Assembly: GCA_001657295.1 (NCBI GenBank)
Contig: LYSW01000048.1
Location: forward strand, 1 to 38,043
DNA: 38,043 nucleotides
DNA from: Oceanicaulis sp. BBD 1991-10
Lineage (GTDB): Bacteria; Pseudomonadota; Alphaproteobacteria; Caulobacterales; Maricaulaceae
Direction of reading: 5' to 3'
The notes below the pieces were generated by a model that made no database searches, was not told the origin of the DNA, and saw only the letters and a list, made by a program, of their open reading frames with translations. Of this stretch, positions 8,539 through 16,861 are shown one piece after another; positions within the stretch are counted from its first letter, which is position 1, and each line of letters begins with the position of its first letter. The position numbers were made by a program, and so were the translations under genes.

Positions 8539-10107
8539 ATGACGAAGGCCCGATCCACAGACCCCGTCCTGATCATCGGCGCGGGCATGGGCGGGCTCGC
8601 CGCCGCCATTGATCTGTCCGCTAACGGCGTGCCGGTCACTCTTGTGGAGAAGGCGCAGACCCCCGGCGGCAAGATGCGCACGCTCCAGGTGGGCGGCCAG
8701 GCGATCGACGCCGGTCCCACCGTCATGACGCTTCGAAGCGGCTTCGACGCCCTGTTCGAAGACGCCGGGACCAAGCTCGACGATCATGTGCGCCTGATCA
8801 CCGCCGAGCGCCTGGCGCGCCATGCCTGGGACGGTGACGACACCTTCGACCTCTTCGCCGATCCACAGCGCTCCGTCGACGAGGTCGGCCGTTTCTTCGG
8901 TGCGAAACAAGCCGATCTCTTCCGGAGATTCCTTAAGGAAGGCGGCCGGCTCTATGACGCGCTGGACGCAACTTTCTTAAGAGCGCCCAAATACTCGCCG
9001 GTCGGTCTGGCCGGGCGCATGCTCTTAAACGATCCGGCCAGCGCGACGTTGCTTCGGCCCTTCTCCACCTTGTGGGGGGCGCTGGGCGATTATTTCCCCG
9101 ATCAACGCCTGCGCCAGCTGTTCGGCCGCTACGCCACCTATTGCGGCGCCTCGCCTTACGACGCCCCCGCCACGCTGATCATGATCGCCGAGCTGGAACA
9201 GCGCGGCGTCTGGTATGTCGACGGCGGCATGCACAAGCTCGCCCAGGCCATCGCCAAGCTCGCTGCATCGCTGGGCGCGACGTTGCGCTATGGCGAGGCG
9301 GTCGACGAGGTTTTGGTTGAAGGCGGCCGCGCCGCCGGCGTGCGGTTGGCGTCCGGTGAAGTGGTGCGCGGTCAAGCGGTCTTGTCCAACGCCGACCCGG
9401 ACGCCTTGCGCCAAGGCCATCTCGGTGAGGCCGGTCGCAAAGCGCTGCCCCAAGCTTCCATGCCGCGCAGCCTCTCCGCTCTGGTTTGGACCTTTACGGG
9501 CAGACCGAGCGGGATTGAGCTGGATCGCCATAATGTGTTTTTCTCGCCGGACTATGCGGCCGAGTTCCAGGCCCTGTTCGGCGCGCAGCGCATTCCCGAC
9601 GATCCCACGATCTATCTGTGCGCCCAGGACCGCGGCGCCGGCGCGACGCCTGAGGGCGCGGAGCGCTTCTTGATGCTCGTCAATGCGCCCGCGGACGGCG
9701 ATATGCACACTTATACAGCCGAGGAGACCGATCCATGGCTCGACCTGTCCCTGAACAAGCTCAAGGCCTGCGGGCTGAAGCTGGATGTGGAGGCGGTGCA
9801 GACCACCGCGCCGGACGGCTTCGCCGCGCTCTTCCCGGGATCCAGCGGCGCCCTTTACGGCCGCGCCCTGCACGGATGGCGGGCGCCCTTCGCCAGGCCC
9901 GGCGCACGCAGCCGGATACCGGGCCTGTATCTGGCGGGCGGCGGGACGCACCCGGGCCCGGGGGTGCCGACCTCCATGCTGGGCGGGCGCACGGCGGCGC
10001 GCTCGATCTTGGCCGATTTGGCTTCAACGCCGAGATACCGGCCGGCGGGTATCGTTGGCTCTACGCCGACGCCTTCAGCGACGACGGACGCTTCGGCCTC
10101 ATCCTGA
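8539..10107 (+). CDS. crtD: Methoxyneurosporene (hydroxyneurosporene) dehydrogenase
   Basis: CrtD is the FAD-dependent 3,4-desaturase of acyclic carotenoids. The start MTKARSTDP at 8539 gives 522 residues. An upstream in-frame Met at 8467 would lie inside the regulatory region. The N-terminal dinucleotide-binding fold is LIIGAGMGGLAAAIDLSANG, followed by VEKAQTPGGKMR. The C-terminal FAD segment is GLYLAGGGTHPGPGVPTSML. After ILADLASTPRYRPAG the tail is Pro/Ser/Thr-rich and overlaps the upstream part of crtC in another frame. It is the first gene of the plus-strand crtD-crtC pair. Confidence 0.94.
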   Translation: MTKARSTDPVLIIGAGMGGLAAAIDLSANGVPVTLVEKAQTPGGKMRTLQVGGQAIDAGPTVMTLRSGFDALFEDAGTKLDDHVRLITAERLARHAWDGDDTFDLFADPQRSVDEVGRFFGAKQADLFRRFLKEGGRLYDALDATFLRAPKYSPVGLAGRMLLNDPASATLLRPFSTLWGALGDYFPDQRLRQLFGRYATYCGASPYDAPATLIMIAELEQRGVWYVDGGMHKLAQAIAKLAASLGATLRYGEAVDEVLVEGGRAAGVRLASGEVVRGQAVLSNADPDALRQGHLGEAGRKALPQASMPRSLSALVWTFTGRPSGIELDRHNVFFSPDYAAEFQALFGAQRIPDDPTIYLCAQDRGAGATPEGAERFLMLVNAPADGDMHTYTAEETDPWLDLSLNKLKACGLKLDVEAVQTTAPDGFAALFPGSSGALYGRALHGWRAPFARPGARSRIPGLYLAGGGTHPGPGVPTSMLGGRTAARSILADLASTPRYRPAGIVGSTPTPSATTDASASS

Positions 10108-10925
10108 TCGCGCTGATCGGCAGCGTGTTTTCGCCTTACTACGCCTGGTCCGGCCGGGGGCGGCCGGAAAATCATTGCGCGCTGAATGTCGGGCTCTATG
10201 GCGGCGGCAAGACGCGCTGGGCGATGACCGAGCGACCCTCCAAGGCGATCGACCGGGGGCCTGATCATTTCACCTTCGGGCCCAGCAGCGTGCGCTTTGA
10301 GGACGGCAAGCTGATCTTCGAGATTCGAGAAACCGCAGCCCCCATCCCCTATCCCGTGCGCGGTCAGATCGTCATCGAACCGGAGGTGATGCAGGGCGAG
10401 CAATTCACCCTCGACCCCCATGGCCGCCACACCTGGCGGCCGGTCTGGCCCAAGGCGCGCGTCAGCGCGAAATTCGACAAGCCGGGGCTGGACTGGTCCG
10501 GCGACGGCTATGTGGACATGAATGCCGGGTTGGAGCCGCTGGAGGCTGGCTTCAAATCCTGGAGCTGGGCGCGCACGGCCATGCCGGACGGCGCCGCGAT
10601 CCTTTATGACTGCCAGCCCGCCGGCGGCGGCGAGCAGGGTCTGGCGCTGCGCATCCGCGATGATGGGACGATTGAGCATTTCCAGGCGCCGCCGGAAATC
10701 GCCTTGCCGGATGTGATGTGGGGCGTCGCGCGTCCCTCGCGGTCTGAAGGCGAAGGCCGGGTGGTCAAGACGCTGGAGGACACGCCCTTTTACACCCGCT
10801 CGATGATCGAAACGGAATTATTGGGCGAGACCCGCATCTCCATGCATGAGAGCCTGGATCTTAAGCGCTTCTCGTCCAACTGGGTGCGCCTGCTTTTGCC
10901 CTTCCGGATGCCGCGCGCCTTCTAG
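9876..10925 (+). CDS. crtC: Acyclic carotenoid 1,2-hydratase (hydroxyneurosporene synthase)
   Basis: CrtC adds water to the end double bond of neurosporene or lycopene. The family core begins near 10020 (FNAEIPAGGYRWLYADAFSD) and continues through LIGSVFSPYYAWSGRGRPEN and HCALNVGLYGGG to the end LLLPFRMPRAF. No ATG, GTG or TTG lies in this frame near the core start. The nearest is ATG 9876, with no ribosome site. ATG 9735 has GAGGAG eight bases upstream but would add 100 residues that do not look like CrtC. Either choice overlaps crtD by 232 or 373 bases. The stop overlaps the convergent small gene by four bases. The function is secure and the start is not. Confidence 0.88.
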   Translation: MAGALRQARRTQPDTGPVSGGRRDAPGPGGADLHAGRAHGGALDLGRFGFNAEIPAGGYRWLYADAFSDDGRFGLILIALIGSVFSPYYAWSGRGRPENHCALNVGLYGGGKTRWAMTERPSKAIDRGPDHFTFGPSSVRFEDGKLIFEIRETAAPIPYPVRGQIVIEPEVMQGEQFTLDPHGRHTWRPVWPKARVSAKFDKPGLDWSGDGYVDMNAGLEPLEAGFKSWSWARTAMPDGAAILYDCQPAGGGEQGLALRIRDDGTIEHFQAPPEIALPDVMWGVARPSRSEGEGRVVKTLEDTPFYTRSMIETELLGETRISMHESLDLKRFSSNWVRLLLPFRMPRAF

Positions 10926-11059
10926 GCGTCTTCCTGGGCGTCTTTCGCCTTGGCGCGCCTGATGTCGCGGTTCACGTCCCAGAGCTGCCAGCCCAGAAAG
11001 GCGAACAGGCCTCCGAACACCAGCAGGCCTTTGAACAGATAGTATGCCTCTCCACTCAT
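10922..11059 (-). CDS. Small membrane protein after tspO (45 aa)
   Basis: This 45-residue reading frame starts at ATG 11057-11059, overlapping the tspO stop by four bases (ATGA-type coupling) with AAAGGAG upstream. It opens MSGEAYYLFKGLLVFGGLFA. One hydrophobic segment spans about residues 7-26, followed by a charged tail (NRDIRRAKAKDAQED). It is probably an inner-membrane micro-protein with a cytoplasmic basic end. It is the last gene of the bchI-to-tspO operon and its stop overlaps crtC in convergent orientation. I do not recognise a family. Tight coupling to tspO suggests it is real and acts with TspO or carotenoid assembly. Confidence 0.75.
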   Translation of the reverse strand: MSGEAYYLFKGLLVFGGLFAFLGWQLWDVNRDIRRAKAKDAQEDA

Positions 11060-11523
11060 GCCGGACTCCTTTGGCGGCGCAGGATGGAAAAATTCAGCGC
11101 GCCGGCGATGGTCACCCATAGGATATAGGGCAGCAGCAATACTCCGGACAGCGGATCGATCTGGGCAAAGGCGATGGTGGTCGCCGCGACGGCGAGCCAG
11201 AGAGCGACCAGCCCGGCGAAGGCCAGGCCCACGCGCCGCATGCCGAAGAAGAGGGCGGACCATAATGCGTTCAACGCCAGCTGCGCGCCCCACAAGGCCA
11301 GCGGCAGCCGGACGCCGTCCAGATCCCAGACCCGCCAGGCGGCGTACGCCATCAGCACGTAGAGCACCGCCCAGACGATCGGAAAAACCCAGTCCGGCGG
11401 CGTCCAGCCCGGCTTGTCCAGGTCGCGATACCAGGCGCCCGGCCGAAAGATCGCGCCGGTCGAGGACGCGATGAGGACGATTATGAGGAAGGGGATGGAG
11501 GTCCAGAACGGCGCATCCATCAT
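11056..11523 (-). CDS. tspO: TspO/MBR family tryptophan-rich sensory protein
   Basis: TspO is a five-helix membrane protein that binds porphyrins. In Rhodobacter it is encoded between crtB and crtC and tunes the photosynthesis-gene response to oxygen. The 155-residue protein has the typical WYRDLDKPGWTPPDWVFPIV loop, then VWAVLYVLMAYAAWRVW, ALNALWSALFFGMRRVGLAF and a last helix with LPYILWVTIAGALNF. ATG 11521-11523 overlaps the stop of the upstream 39-codon gene (ATGA), and a second Met follows at once. Its 3' end overlaps a 45-codon gene in the same way. The placement between crtB and crtC matches Rhodobacter. Confidence 0.95.
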   Translation of the reverse strand: MMDAPFWTSIPFLIIVLIASSTGAIFRPGAWYRDLDKPGWTPPDWVFPIVWAVLYVLMAYAAWRVWDLDGVRLPLALWGAQLALNALWSALFFGMRRVGLAFAGLVALWLAVAATTIAFAQIDPLSGVLLLPYILWVTIAGALNFSILRRQRSPA

Positions 11524-11639
11524 TCGCTCTCCTCCCGCGCCTTCTTCAATCGATCGAGCAGGACCAATTCACGGATTCCGAAGGCGACGAGCGCCAGGAA
11601 GGGCAGAGCTTCAATGAAGAGGATCATGTAAACGCCCAC
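11520..11639 (-). CDS. Small membrane protein between crtB and tspO (39 aa)
   Basis: This short gene starts at GTG 11637-11639 with GAGAGGAG seven bases upstream. The next Met, four codons in, would be too far from that site. It opens with one hydrophobic segment (MGVYMILFIEALPFLALVAF, the GTG read as Met) and ends in a charged helix (LLDRLKKAREESE). The stop overlaps the tspO start as ATGA, and the crtB stop lies 27 bases upstream. I know no named family. The ribosome site, coupling and membrane-helix pattern support a real micro-protein, the twin in layout of the 45-aa gene after tspO. Confidence 0.7.
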   Translation of the reverse strand: MGVYMILFIEALPFLALVAFGIRELVLLDRLKKAREESE

Positions 11640-11666
11640 GGGCCGGCTCCTCTCGTCTGGGTCGGG

Positions 11667-12698
11667 TCAGCGCCGCACGGCGCGTTCGCGCATCTCCAGA
11701 TCATATAGAATGGTCGCCACCCGGTCCCAGTCTTCATCCACGCGCCACCAGGGCGGCGGGGTGTCCGGGACAGGGCCTTTCGGCGCGGCCTCCACGAGGA
11801 AGCGGACCTCCGCCAGCGGGGCGGCGTCTTCGGCGCCGGTGCTGAAAAACGCGTCCATCACCGCCGCGCCCGCGAGCGCCAGCTTGCGGGACTTGGAGGT
11901 GACGACCCGGCGATTGACGGTGTCAAAGCCCGCCTTGGCCGCCTCAACGCCGATCTCCCGATAGATGCGCGAGGCTGCGTGGATCGCCGGGCGGCAGGAC
12001 CGGGGCAGAAGCGCGACGCCGGGGCGGGCGCGGGCATATAGCCGGTCCGCTTCCGCCAGAAGCCGCCGCACCATCTCGCCGATCCGCGGCTCAAACGCCG
12101 GCGTGGCGAGCCAGGCGTCGGGATCCAGGCGCGCCTCGGCGAACCAGGCGCGCGGCAGGTAAAGCCGGCCCGAGCGCGCGTCCTCGCCGACATCGCGGGC
12201 GATATTGGTCAGCTGCATCGCCACGCCCAGATCGCAAGCCCGCGCCAAGGCTTCGGCGCTGCGCGCGCCCATCACCAGCGACATCATCGCGCCGACCGAG
12301 CTCGCCACGCGGGCGCCGTAGGCGCGCACATCCGACAGGCTCTCATAGTGGCGGCCGTCCGCGTCCCAGGCGAACCCCTCGATCAGGGCGGCGGGCAGGG
12401 CCTTTGGGACGCCGCATTCCTCGACGACGTCCGCAAAGGCGCGATCGATGGGGCTGTCGCCGGGCGCGCCCGCATAAATCTGATCCAGGCGCTGTGTGAG
12501 CATGTCGCACGCAGCGGCGGCGTCCTCGCCTTCATCGACCGCGTCGTCGGCGAGGCGGCAGAAGCCGTAGAGCGCGTAGGCCCGGTCCCGCACCGCCCGC
12601 GGCAACAGCATGGAGGCGGCGTAAAAGCTTTTGGAGCCGCCCCGGATCGCCGTGCGGCAGGTCTTCAAGTCTTCAGCGCTGGCGAAGCGCTCAGCCAT
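11667..12698 (-). CDS. crtB: Phytoene synthase
   Basis: CrtB joins two geranylgeranyl diphosphates head to head to make phytoene, the first committed carotenoid step. The start MAERFASAEDLKT at 12698 gives 343 residues and overlaps the crtI stop by eight bases. The first Asp-rich motif is FCRLADDAVDEGED and the second is NIARDVGEDARSGRLYLP. SKSFYAASMLLP near residue 25 is the usual squalene/phytoene synthase entry motif. The C-terminal 40 residues (PKGPVPDTPPPWWRVDED) extend a little beyond the core. It lies in the bchI-D-O-crtI-crtB operon. Confidence 0.95.
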   Translation of the reverse strand: MAERFASAEDLKTCRTAIRGGSKSFYAASMLLPRAVRDRAYALYGFCRLADDAVDEGEDAAAACDMLTQRLDQIYAGAPGDSPIDRAFADVVEECGVPKALPAALIEGFAWDADGRHYESLSDVRAYGARVASSVGAMMSLVMGARSAEALARACDLGVAMQLTNIARDVGEDARSGRLYLPRAWFAEARLDPDAWLATPAFEPRIGEMVRRLLAEADRLYARARPGVALLPRSCRPAIHAASRIYREIGVEAAKAGFDTVNRRVVTSKSRKLALAGAAVMDAFFSTGAEDAAPLAEVRFLVEAAPKGPVPDTPPPWWRVDEDWDRVATILYDLEMRERAVRR

Positions 12699-14211
12699 GG
12701 ACCTTGGCGTCCGGCACGACCGCATCGAGCACGCGGGCGGAGGACAGAACGCCCGGCACCCCGGCGCCGGGATGCGTGCCGGCCCCGACCAGATACAGAC
12801 CCTCGACCTCTTCGCTCTTATTGTGGGCGCGGAACCAGGCGCTCTGGGTCAGGATGGGCTCCAGCCCGAAGGCCGCGCCCTGGATGGAGTTGAGCCGGTC
12901 GCGGAAATCGATCGGGGTGAGCACGCGGGAGACATCCACGGCGTCCTTCAGACCCGGCAGAACGGTTTCTTCCAGTCGCTGCTCCACCGCCTGGCGATAG
13001 GGCTCCGCCATCTCGGTCCAGTCGGTGTCGCCCAACAGGTTGGGCACCGGGGACAGGACGTAGAAGGCTTCGCATCCCTCCGGCGCCATGGACGGATCGG
13101 TCGCGGTGGGCCGGTGCAGGTACAGGCTGAAATCGTCCGCCAGCTTCTTCTTGTTGAAGATGTCGTTCAGCAAGCCCTTATAGCGCGGGCCCAGAATGAT
13201 GGTGTGGTGATCGACTTCGTCATATTTCTTCTTGGTGCCGAAATACCAAAGGAACAGGCTCATGGAATAGCGGGCGCCGTCGACCTTGCGGTCGGTCCAG
13301 CGCTTGCGCTTCGTCTCCGACAATAAGTGCTTGTAGGTGTGACCGACCTCGGCGTTGGAGACGACGATGTCCGCGGCGATCTGGCGTCCATCGCCCAGAC
13401 GCACGCCGGTCGCGCGGCCGTTCTGCGTGGTGATCTGAGCGACCTCGTGATCGCAGAGCACCTGCCCGCCCTGGCCTTCGATCAGATCGACCAGGCCGTC
13501 CACCAGCTTGCCGGTGCCGCCCATGACGAAATGCACGCCCCATTCCCGCTCCAGATAGGAGATCAGGCAGTAAAAGGAGCTCGCCGCGAACGGATTGCCG
13601 CCGACCAGCAGCGGGTGGAAGTTCAAGGCCACCTGAAGCTTGGGATTCTTCACATATTGCGCCACCAGCGAATGGACCGAGCGGTAGGACTCCAGACGGA
13701 TCAGATCGGGCGTGACCTCGACCATGGATTTCAGCGTGTGGAAGGGCACGTGAGCGAGCTGCTGGAAGCCGACCTCGAAAATGTTCTGGCTCTTCTTCAG
13801 GAAGCGCTCATAGCCCTCGGAATCCTCCGGCGCGATGCGCTTGACCTCCTCGCGCATGACATCAGCGTCGCGATAGCAATGGATGACCTCTCCATCATCG
13901 AAGCGGATGCCGTAAAAGGGGTTCATCTCCCTGAGCTCGATATCATCCTCGAACTTGCGGCCTGCGAGCTCCCAGAGCTCTTCAAGCAGGAAGGGCACGG
14001 TGATGATGGTGGGGCCGGCGTCGAAGACATAGCCGCCGTCCTTGAAGACATAGGCGCGCCCGCCGGGCGCATCGAGCTTTTCGAGCACCGTGACGCGATA
14101 GCCCCGGGCGCCGAGCCGCACGGCTGAGGCCAGACCGCCGAAGCCGGATCCGATCACGATCGCATGGGGCCTTGGATCCTCGCCGGGCGAGTCATCGGTG
14201 CGTTTCAACAT
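12691..14211 (-). CDS. crtI: Phytoene desaturase (CrtI type)
   Basis: CrtI removes hydrogens from phytoene in three or four steps, giving neurosporene or lycopene. This decides whether spheroidene or spirilloxanthin is made, and the sequence alone does not settle it. The 506-residue protein has an FAD fold near the N-terminus (VIGSGFGGLASAVRLGARGY, then LEKLDAPGGRAYVF) and the C-terminal signature GLYLVGAGTHPGAGVPGVLS. The ATG at 14211 follows GAAGGAG by six bases. An upstream GTG overlapping bchO is less likely. It is followed by crtB with overlap. Confidence 0.95.
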   Translation of the reverse strand: MLKRTDDSPGEDPRPHAIVIGSGFGGLASAVRLGARGYRVTVLEKLDAPGGRAYVFKDGGYVFDAGPTIITVPFLLEELWELAGRKFEDDIELREMNPFYGIRFDDGEVIHCYRDADVMREEVKRIAPEDSEGYERFLKKSQNIFEVGFQQLAHVPFHTLKSMVEVTPDLIRLESYRSVHSLVAQYVKNPKLQVALNFHPLLVGGNPFAASSFYCLISYLEREWGVHFVMGGTGKLVDGLVDLIEGQGGQVLCDHEVAQITTQNGRATGVRLGDGRQIAADIVVSNAEVGHTYKHLLSETKRKRWTDRKVDGARYSMSLFLWYFGTKKKYDEVDHHTIILGPRYKGLLNDIFNKKKLADDFSLYLHRPTATDPSMAPEGCEAFYVLSPVPNLLGDTDWTEMAEPYRQAVEQRLEETVLPGLKDAVDVSRVLTPIDFRDRLNSIQGAAFGLEPILTQSAWFRAHNKSEEVEGLYLVGAGTHPGAGVPGVLSSARVLDAVVPDAKVHG

Positions 14212-14222
14212 CTCGGGCTCCT

Positions 14223-15125
14223 TCACCGCGCGGCCTGCAAGAGCGGCGCGTGTTCAATACGGTCCGCCGTCAGGCCGTGTTCGCCAGCGGCCTTGCGGAT
14301 GATGTCGGCGGCCCGCTCTGGAGATTCTTCGTGGGCCAGATGACCCAGGCCCGGCAGGCGGAAGACTTCCGAACGAGGCGCCAGGCGCGCGGCCTGCTCG
14401 GCCTCGCGCACAGGCGTAGCCTTGTCCCGGTCGCCGACGATCAGCGTCAGTTTCGGCTTCAGCTCGGGCATGTCGTTGAGCAGCGGCCGCAATTTCCAAT
14501 GCGCCATCAGCTTGAGCGCGCCCGCCAGATGCTCGGAGCGCCTGAACAGGCGCACATAATAATCCAGCCCCATCGCATCGAGATGCGAGCCGGTCTGGCC
14601 GATCAGCCTGGACACCCGTTTTTCGCTGGCCTGCGCCGCAAACAGGCGCGGCGTGATCGGGTGGGTGAAGATCAGGCGGGCGAGACGCGAGGCGAGCCCG
14701 TCCGCGGCGCCGCCATAGGGTTTCAGCGCCGGCGCCAGCCCGATCACGCCGCGCGGCTCGATCCAGCCGTCCAACGCCATGCGCACCGCGACCGCGGCCC
14801 CGGCGGAATGGCCGGCGACCAGCTGCGGGGAGACGCCGAGCTTGCGGATCAAAGCGCCGAGCGCTTCGGCGACCCGGGGCAGGCTGGGCGCGTCCAGGGC
14901 GCTGGAAAAGCCATGACCGGGCAGATCCACCATGATGACTTCAAAATCCGGGGCGAGCGCGTCGGCGAGCTGGCGAAAAGAATGGGTCGAGGCGGCGGTC
15001 CCGTGGATCAGCAGCAAGGCGGGACCGGTCCCGAAACGCTGGACATGCCAGCTCAGCCCGCCGGCTTCGATCCGCTCGCTGGCGCCGCGATGGGGCCAGT
15101 CGTCGGGGATGGCGACGGTCCTCAC
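14223..15125 (-). CDS. bchO: BchO, alpha/beta hydrolase of magnesium chelation
   Basis: BchO is an alpha/beta-hydrolase-fold protein always linked to bchI and bchD and assigned to magnesium insertion into protoporphyrin IX. Its exact reaction is not known. The 300-residue protein has the oxyanion-region LLLIHGTAASTHSFRQLADA, the nucleophile elbow VAGHSAGAAVAVRMAL and the late His in LGHLAHEESPERA. The start is GTG at 15123-15125, overlapping the bchD stop (GTGA). The crtI start lies 11 bases after its stop. The triad residues appear intact. Confidence 0.93.
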   Translation of the reverse strand: MRTVAIPDDWPHRGASERIEAGGLSWHVQRFGTGPALLLIHGTAASTHSFRQLADALAPDFEVIMVDLPGHGFSSALDAPSLPRVAEALGALIRKLGVSPQLVAGHSAGAAVAVRMALDGWIEPRGVIGLAPALKPYGGAADGLASRLARLIFTHPITPRLFAAQASEKRVSRLIGQTGSHLDAMGLDYYVRLFRRSEHLAGALKLMAHWKLRPLLNDMPELKPKLTLIVGDRDKATPVREAEQAARLAPRSEVFRLPGLGHLAHEESPERAADIIRKAAGEHGLTADRIEHAPLLQAAR

Positions 15126-16861
15126 GCCGCCGCCTCCCGCGCCAGATCGGCCAGCGCATCGGAATTCGCGGCGGGCAGGCGCACATAGCGCGCGTCCATG
15201 TCCGCCGCCAGCGTGCGGGCCGCCTCGGCGCCGCGCTTGGAGACATCGACGACCAGAGCGGCGTGGCCGCCGGCGCGCAGGCGCAGCGCGGCGTCATGGG
15301 CCTCGGCCTGGGCCCGCTGACGGCCAGGGCTGCCGTCGCGGCTGATATTGGCGGCCCCATCGGTCAGAAAGACCAGGGTGACGCTCCGGCCATGGCGCGC
15401 TTCAGCATGGGCCATGGCTTCCGCCGCCTCGATCGCCGAGGCGAGCGGCGTGCCGCCGCCGCCAGGCAGCGCGGCGAGGCTGCGCTTGGCGCGGGTGAGC
15501 GAGCGAGTCGGCGGCAGCAGCGTCTCCGCGCCCTGGCCGCGAAAGGCGATCACCGCGACCTGATCGCGCCGCACATAGGATTCACCCAGCATCAGCTCCA
15601 CCGCGCCCTTGGCTTCGGCGAGCCGGTGCAGCGCCAGCGAGCCGGACGCATCGACGACGAAGATGGTCGCCGTCTCCGCCTTCTGCTTGAAGCGTTTCAC
15701 CCGGAAGTCATCCCGGCGCACTTCGATGGACGGGCCGGGTTTGAACCGCGCCCAGCCCCGGCGGCGCGCCTTGCCCCAGGGGGCGGCGGCGCGCAGGGTC
15801 GCCATCACGTCCAGCCGCTTGCCGTCTGATGGATCGCCGCGGCGCACGCCGGCGGGACGGCCGCGTCGGCCATCCTTCTGCGCGGCGCCGGCGCGGCCGG
15901 CGCCGGCGGGTTTGCGGGAGGTGTCGCGCATCTGCAGCTTGGCGAGCAGGCCGGGCGGGATCGCCGCCAGCGCGGCGTCCAGCGTGATCTCCGTGAGATC
16001 GTCGGGCGCATCGATCTGATCGGGCGGATCGTCCTGGTCGGTTTTGCCGGCGCCGTCGGCCGGATCCGCATCCGGCGGCGGCGTGTCCGGTTCCGCCTCC
16101 GCCGCCTCTTCCTCAGCCGGCAAATGCCGGGCGCGCGGGCCGAGCACCAGACGGGCCGCCAAAGCGGCTTCGTCTTCGCCGATCTCGTCCAGGCCCTTGA
16201 ACGCCGCCGCGGCCCTTGCCGCCTGCAGCGCCAGGAAGGGCGCGCGAAGCGTGTCGATACCCAGCGCCGCCGCCGCCTTGGTCAAGGCGATTTCGGCGTC
16301 GGCGTTGAGCACATGGGGCAGGCGCATGCGGGCCATGGCGATCATCTCAGTGTCGATCTCAGGCGTGTCGGCCGCGACCTCGCCCAAGGCGATGGCTGAA
16401 AGGTCGAGATGAAAAGCCAGCCGCTCGCACACCGCCTCCGGCGCCCCCTCATCCGGCTCGGCGGCTTCATCCAAAGCGATCAGCACCGGCGCGGAAGGCC
16501 CATCCAACGCCGCGGCGAGCCGGCCGGCCAGGCCCGCATCGGCGCGCTCGGCCATGGCCAGGACACCGACGCCGTCCTTGATGTCATCAAGCAGGCCGGT
16601 CTGACGCACGGCCTGACCGCGCTTCAACGTCGCCGCCAGGTCAATGCCGCCCAACAGCGCTTCATCGCTGATGCCGGCCGGGATGCGCCGCCATGGAGCC
16701 TCGCCGTCAAGCAAGCTTCGCAGGAGGTCCATCCAGGCGTCGCGGACCGGGCCGGCGCGCGCGGTGACGACGGCGCCGCGCAGGCTTGGATCGATCGCAA
16801 GAAGGGCGGCGGCCAGACTCGCATCCGTCCAGCGGCTGCGCGTATGTCCGCCGTCACTCAC
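15122..16861 (-). CDS. bchD: Magnesium chelatase subunit D
   Basis: BchD forms the ring platform with BchI and couples ATP use by BchI to Mg insertion by BchH. The 579-residue protein shows the three known parts: an N-terminal AAA-like region without an intact P-loop (about 1-245), an acidic Pro-rich linker (about 247-285, EEEAAEAEPDTPPPDADPAD), and a C-terminal integrin-I/VWA domain with the metal site FVVDASGSLALHRLAEAKGA and LVFLTDGAANISRDG. The start is GTG, overlapping the bchI stop (GTGA). The stop overlaps bchO the same way, so I, D and O should be made in ratio. Confidence 0.95.
   Translation of the reverse strand: MSDGGHTRSRWTDASLAAALLAIDPSLRGAVVTARAGPVRDAWMDLLRSLLDGEAPWRRIPAGISDEALLGGIDLAATLKRGQAVRQTGLLDDIKDGVGVLAMAERADAGLAGRLAAALDGPSAPVLIALDEAAEPDEGAPEAVCERLAFHLDLSAIALGEVAADTPEIDTEMIAMARMRLPHVLNADAEIALTKAAAALGIDTLRAPFLALQAARAAAAFKGLDEIGEDEAALAARLVLGPRARHLPAEEEAAEAEPDTPPPDADPADGAGKTDQDDPPDQIDAPDDLTEITLDAALAAIPPGLLAKLQMRDTSRKPAGAGRAGAAQKDGRRGRPAGVRRGDPSDGKRLDVMATLRAAAPWGKARRRGWARFKPGPSIEVRRDDFRVKRFKQKAETATIFVVDASGSLALHRLAEAKGAVELMLGESYVRRDQVAVIAFRGQGAETLLPPTRSLTRAKRSLAALPGGGGTPLASAIEAAEAMAHAEARHGRSVTLVFLTDGAANISRDGSPGRQRAQAEAHDAALRLRAGGHAALVVDVSKRGAEAARTLAADMDARYVRLPAANSDALADLAREAAA

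Noticed and set aside
9735-9875. Extended N-terminus for CrtC from ATG 9735
   Set aside because: Good ribosome site, but the added residues are Arg/Gly-rich shadow of crtD and unlike any CrtC; kept only as an alternative start.
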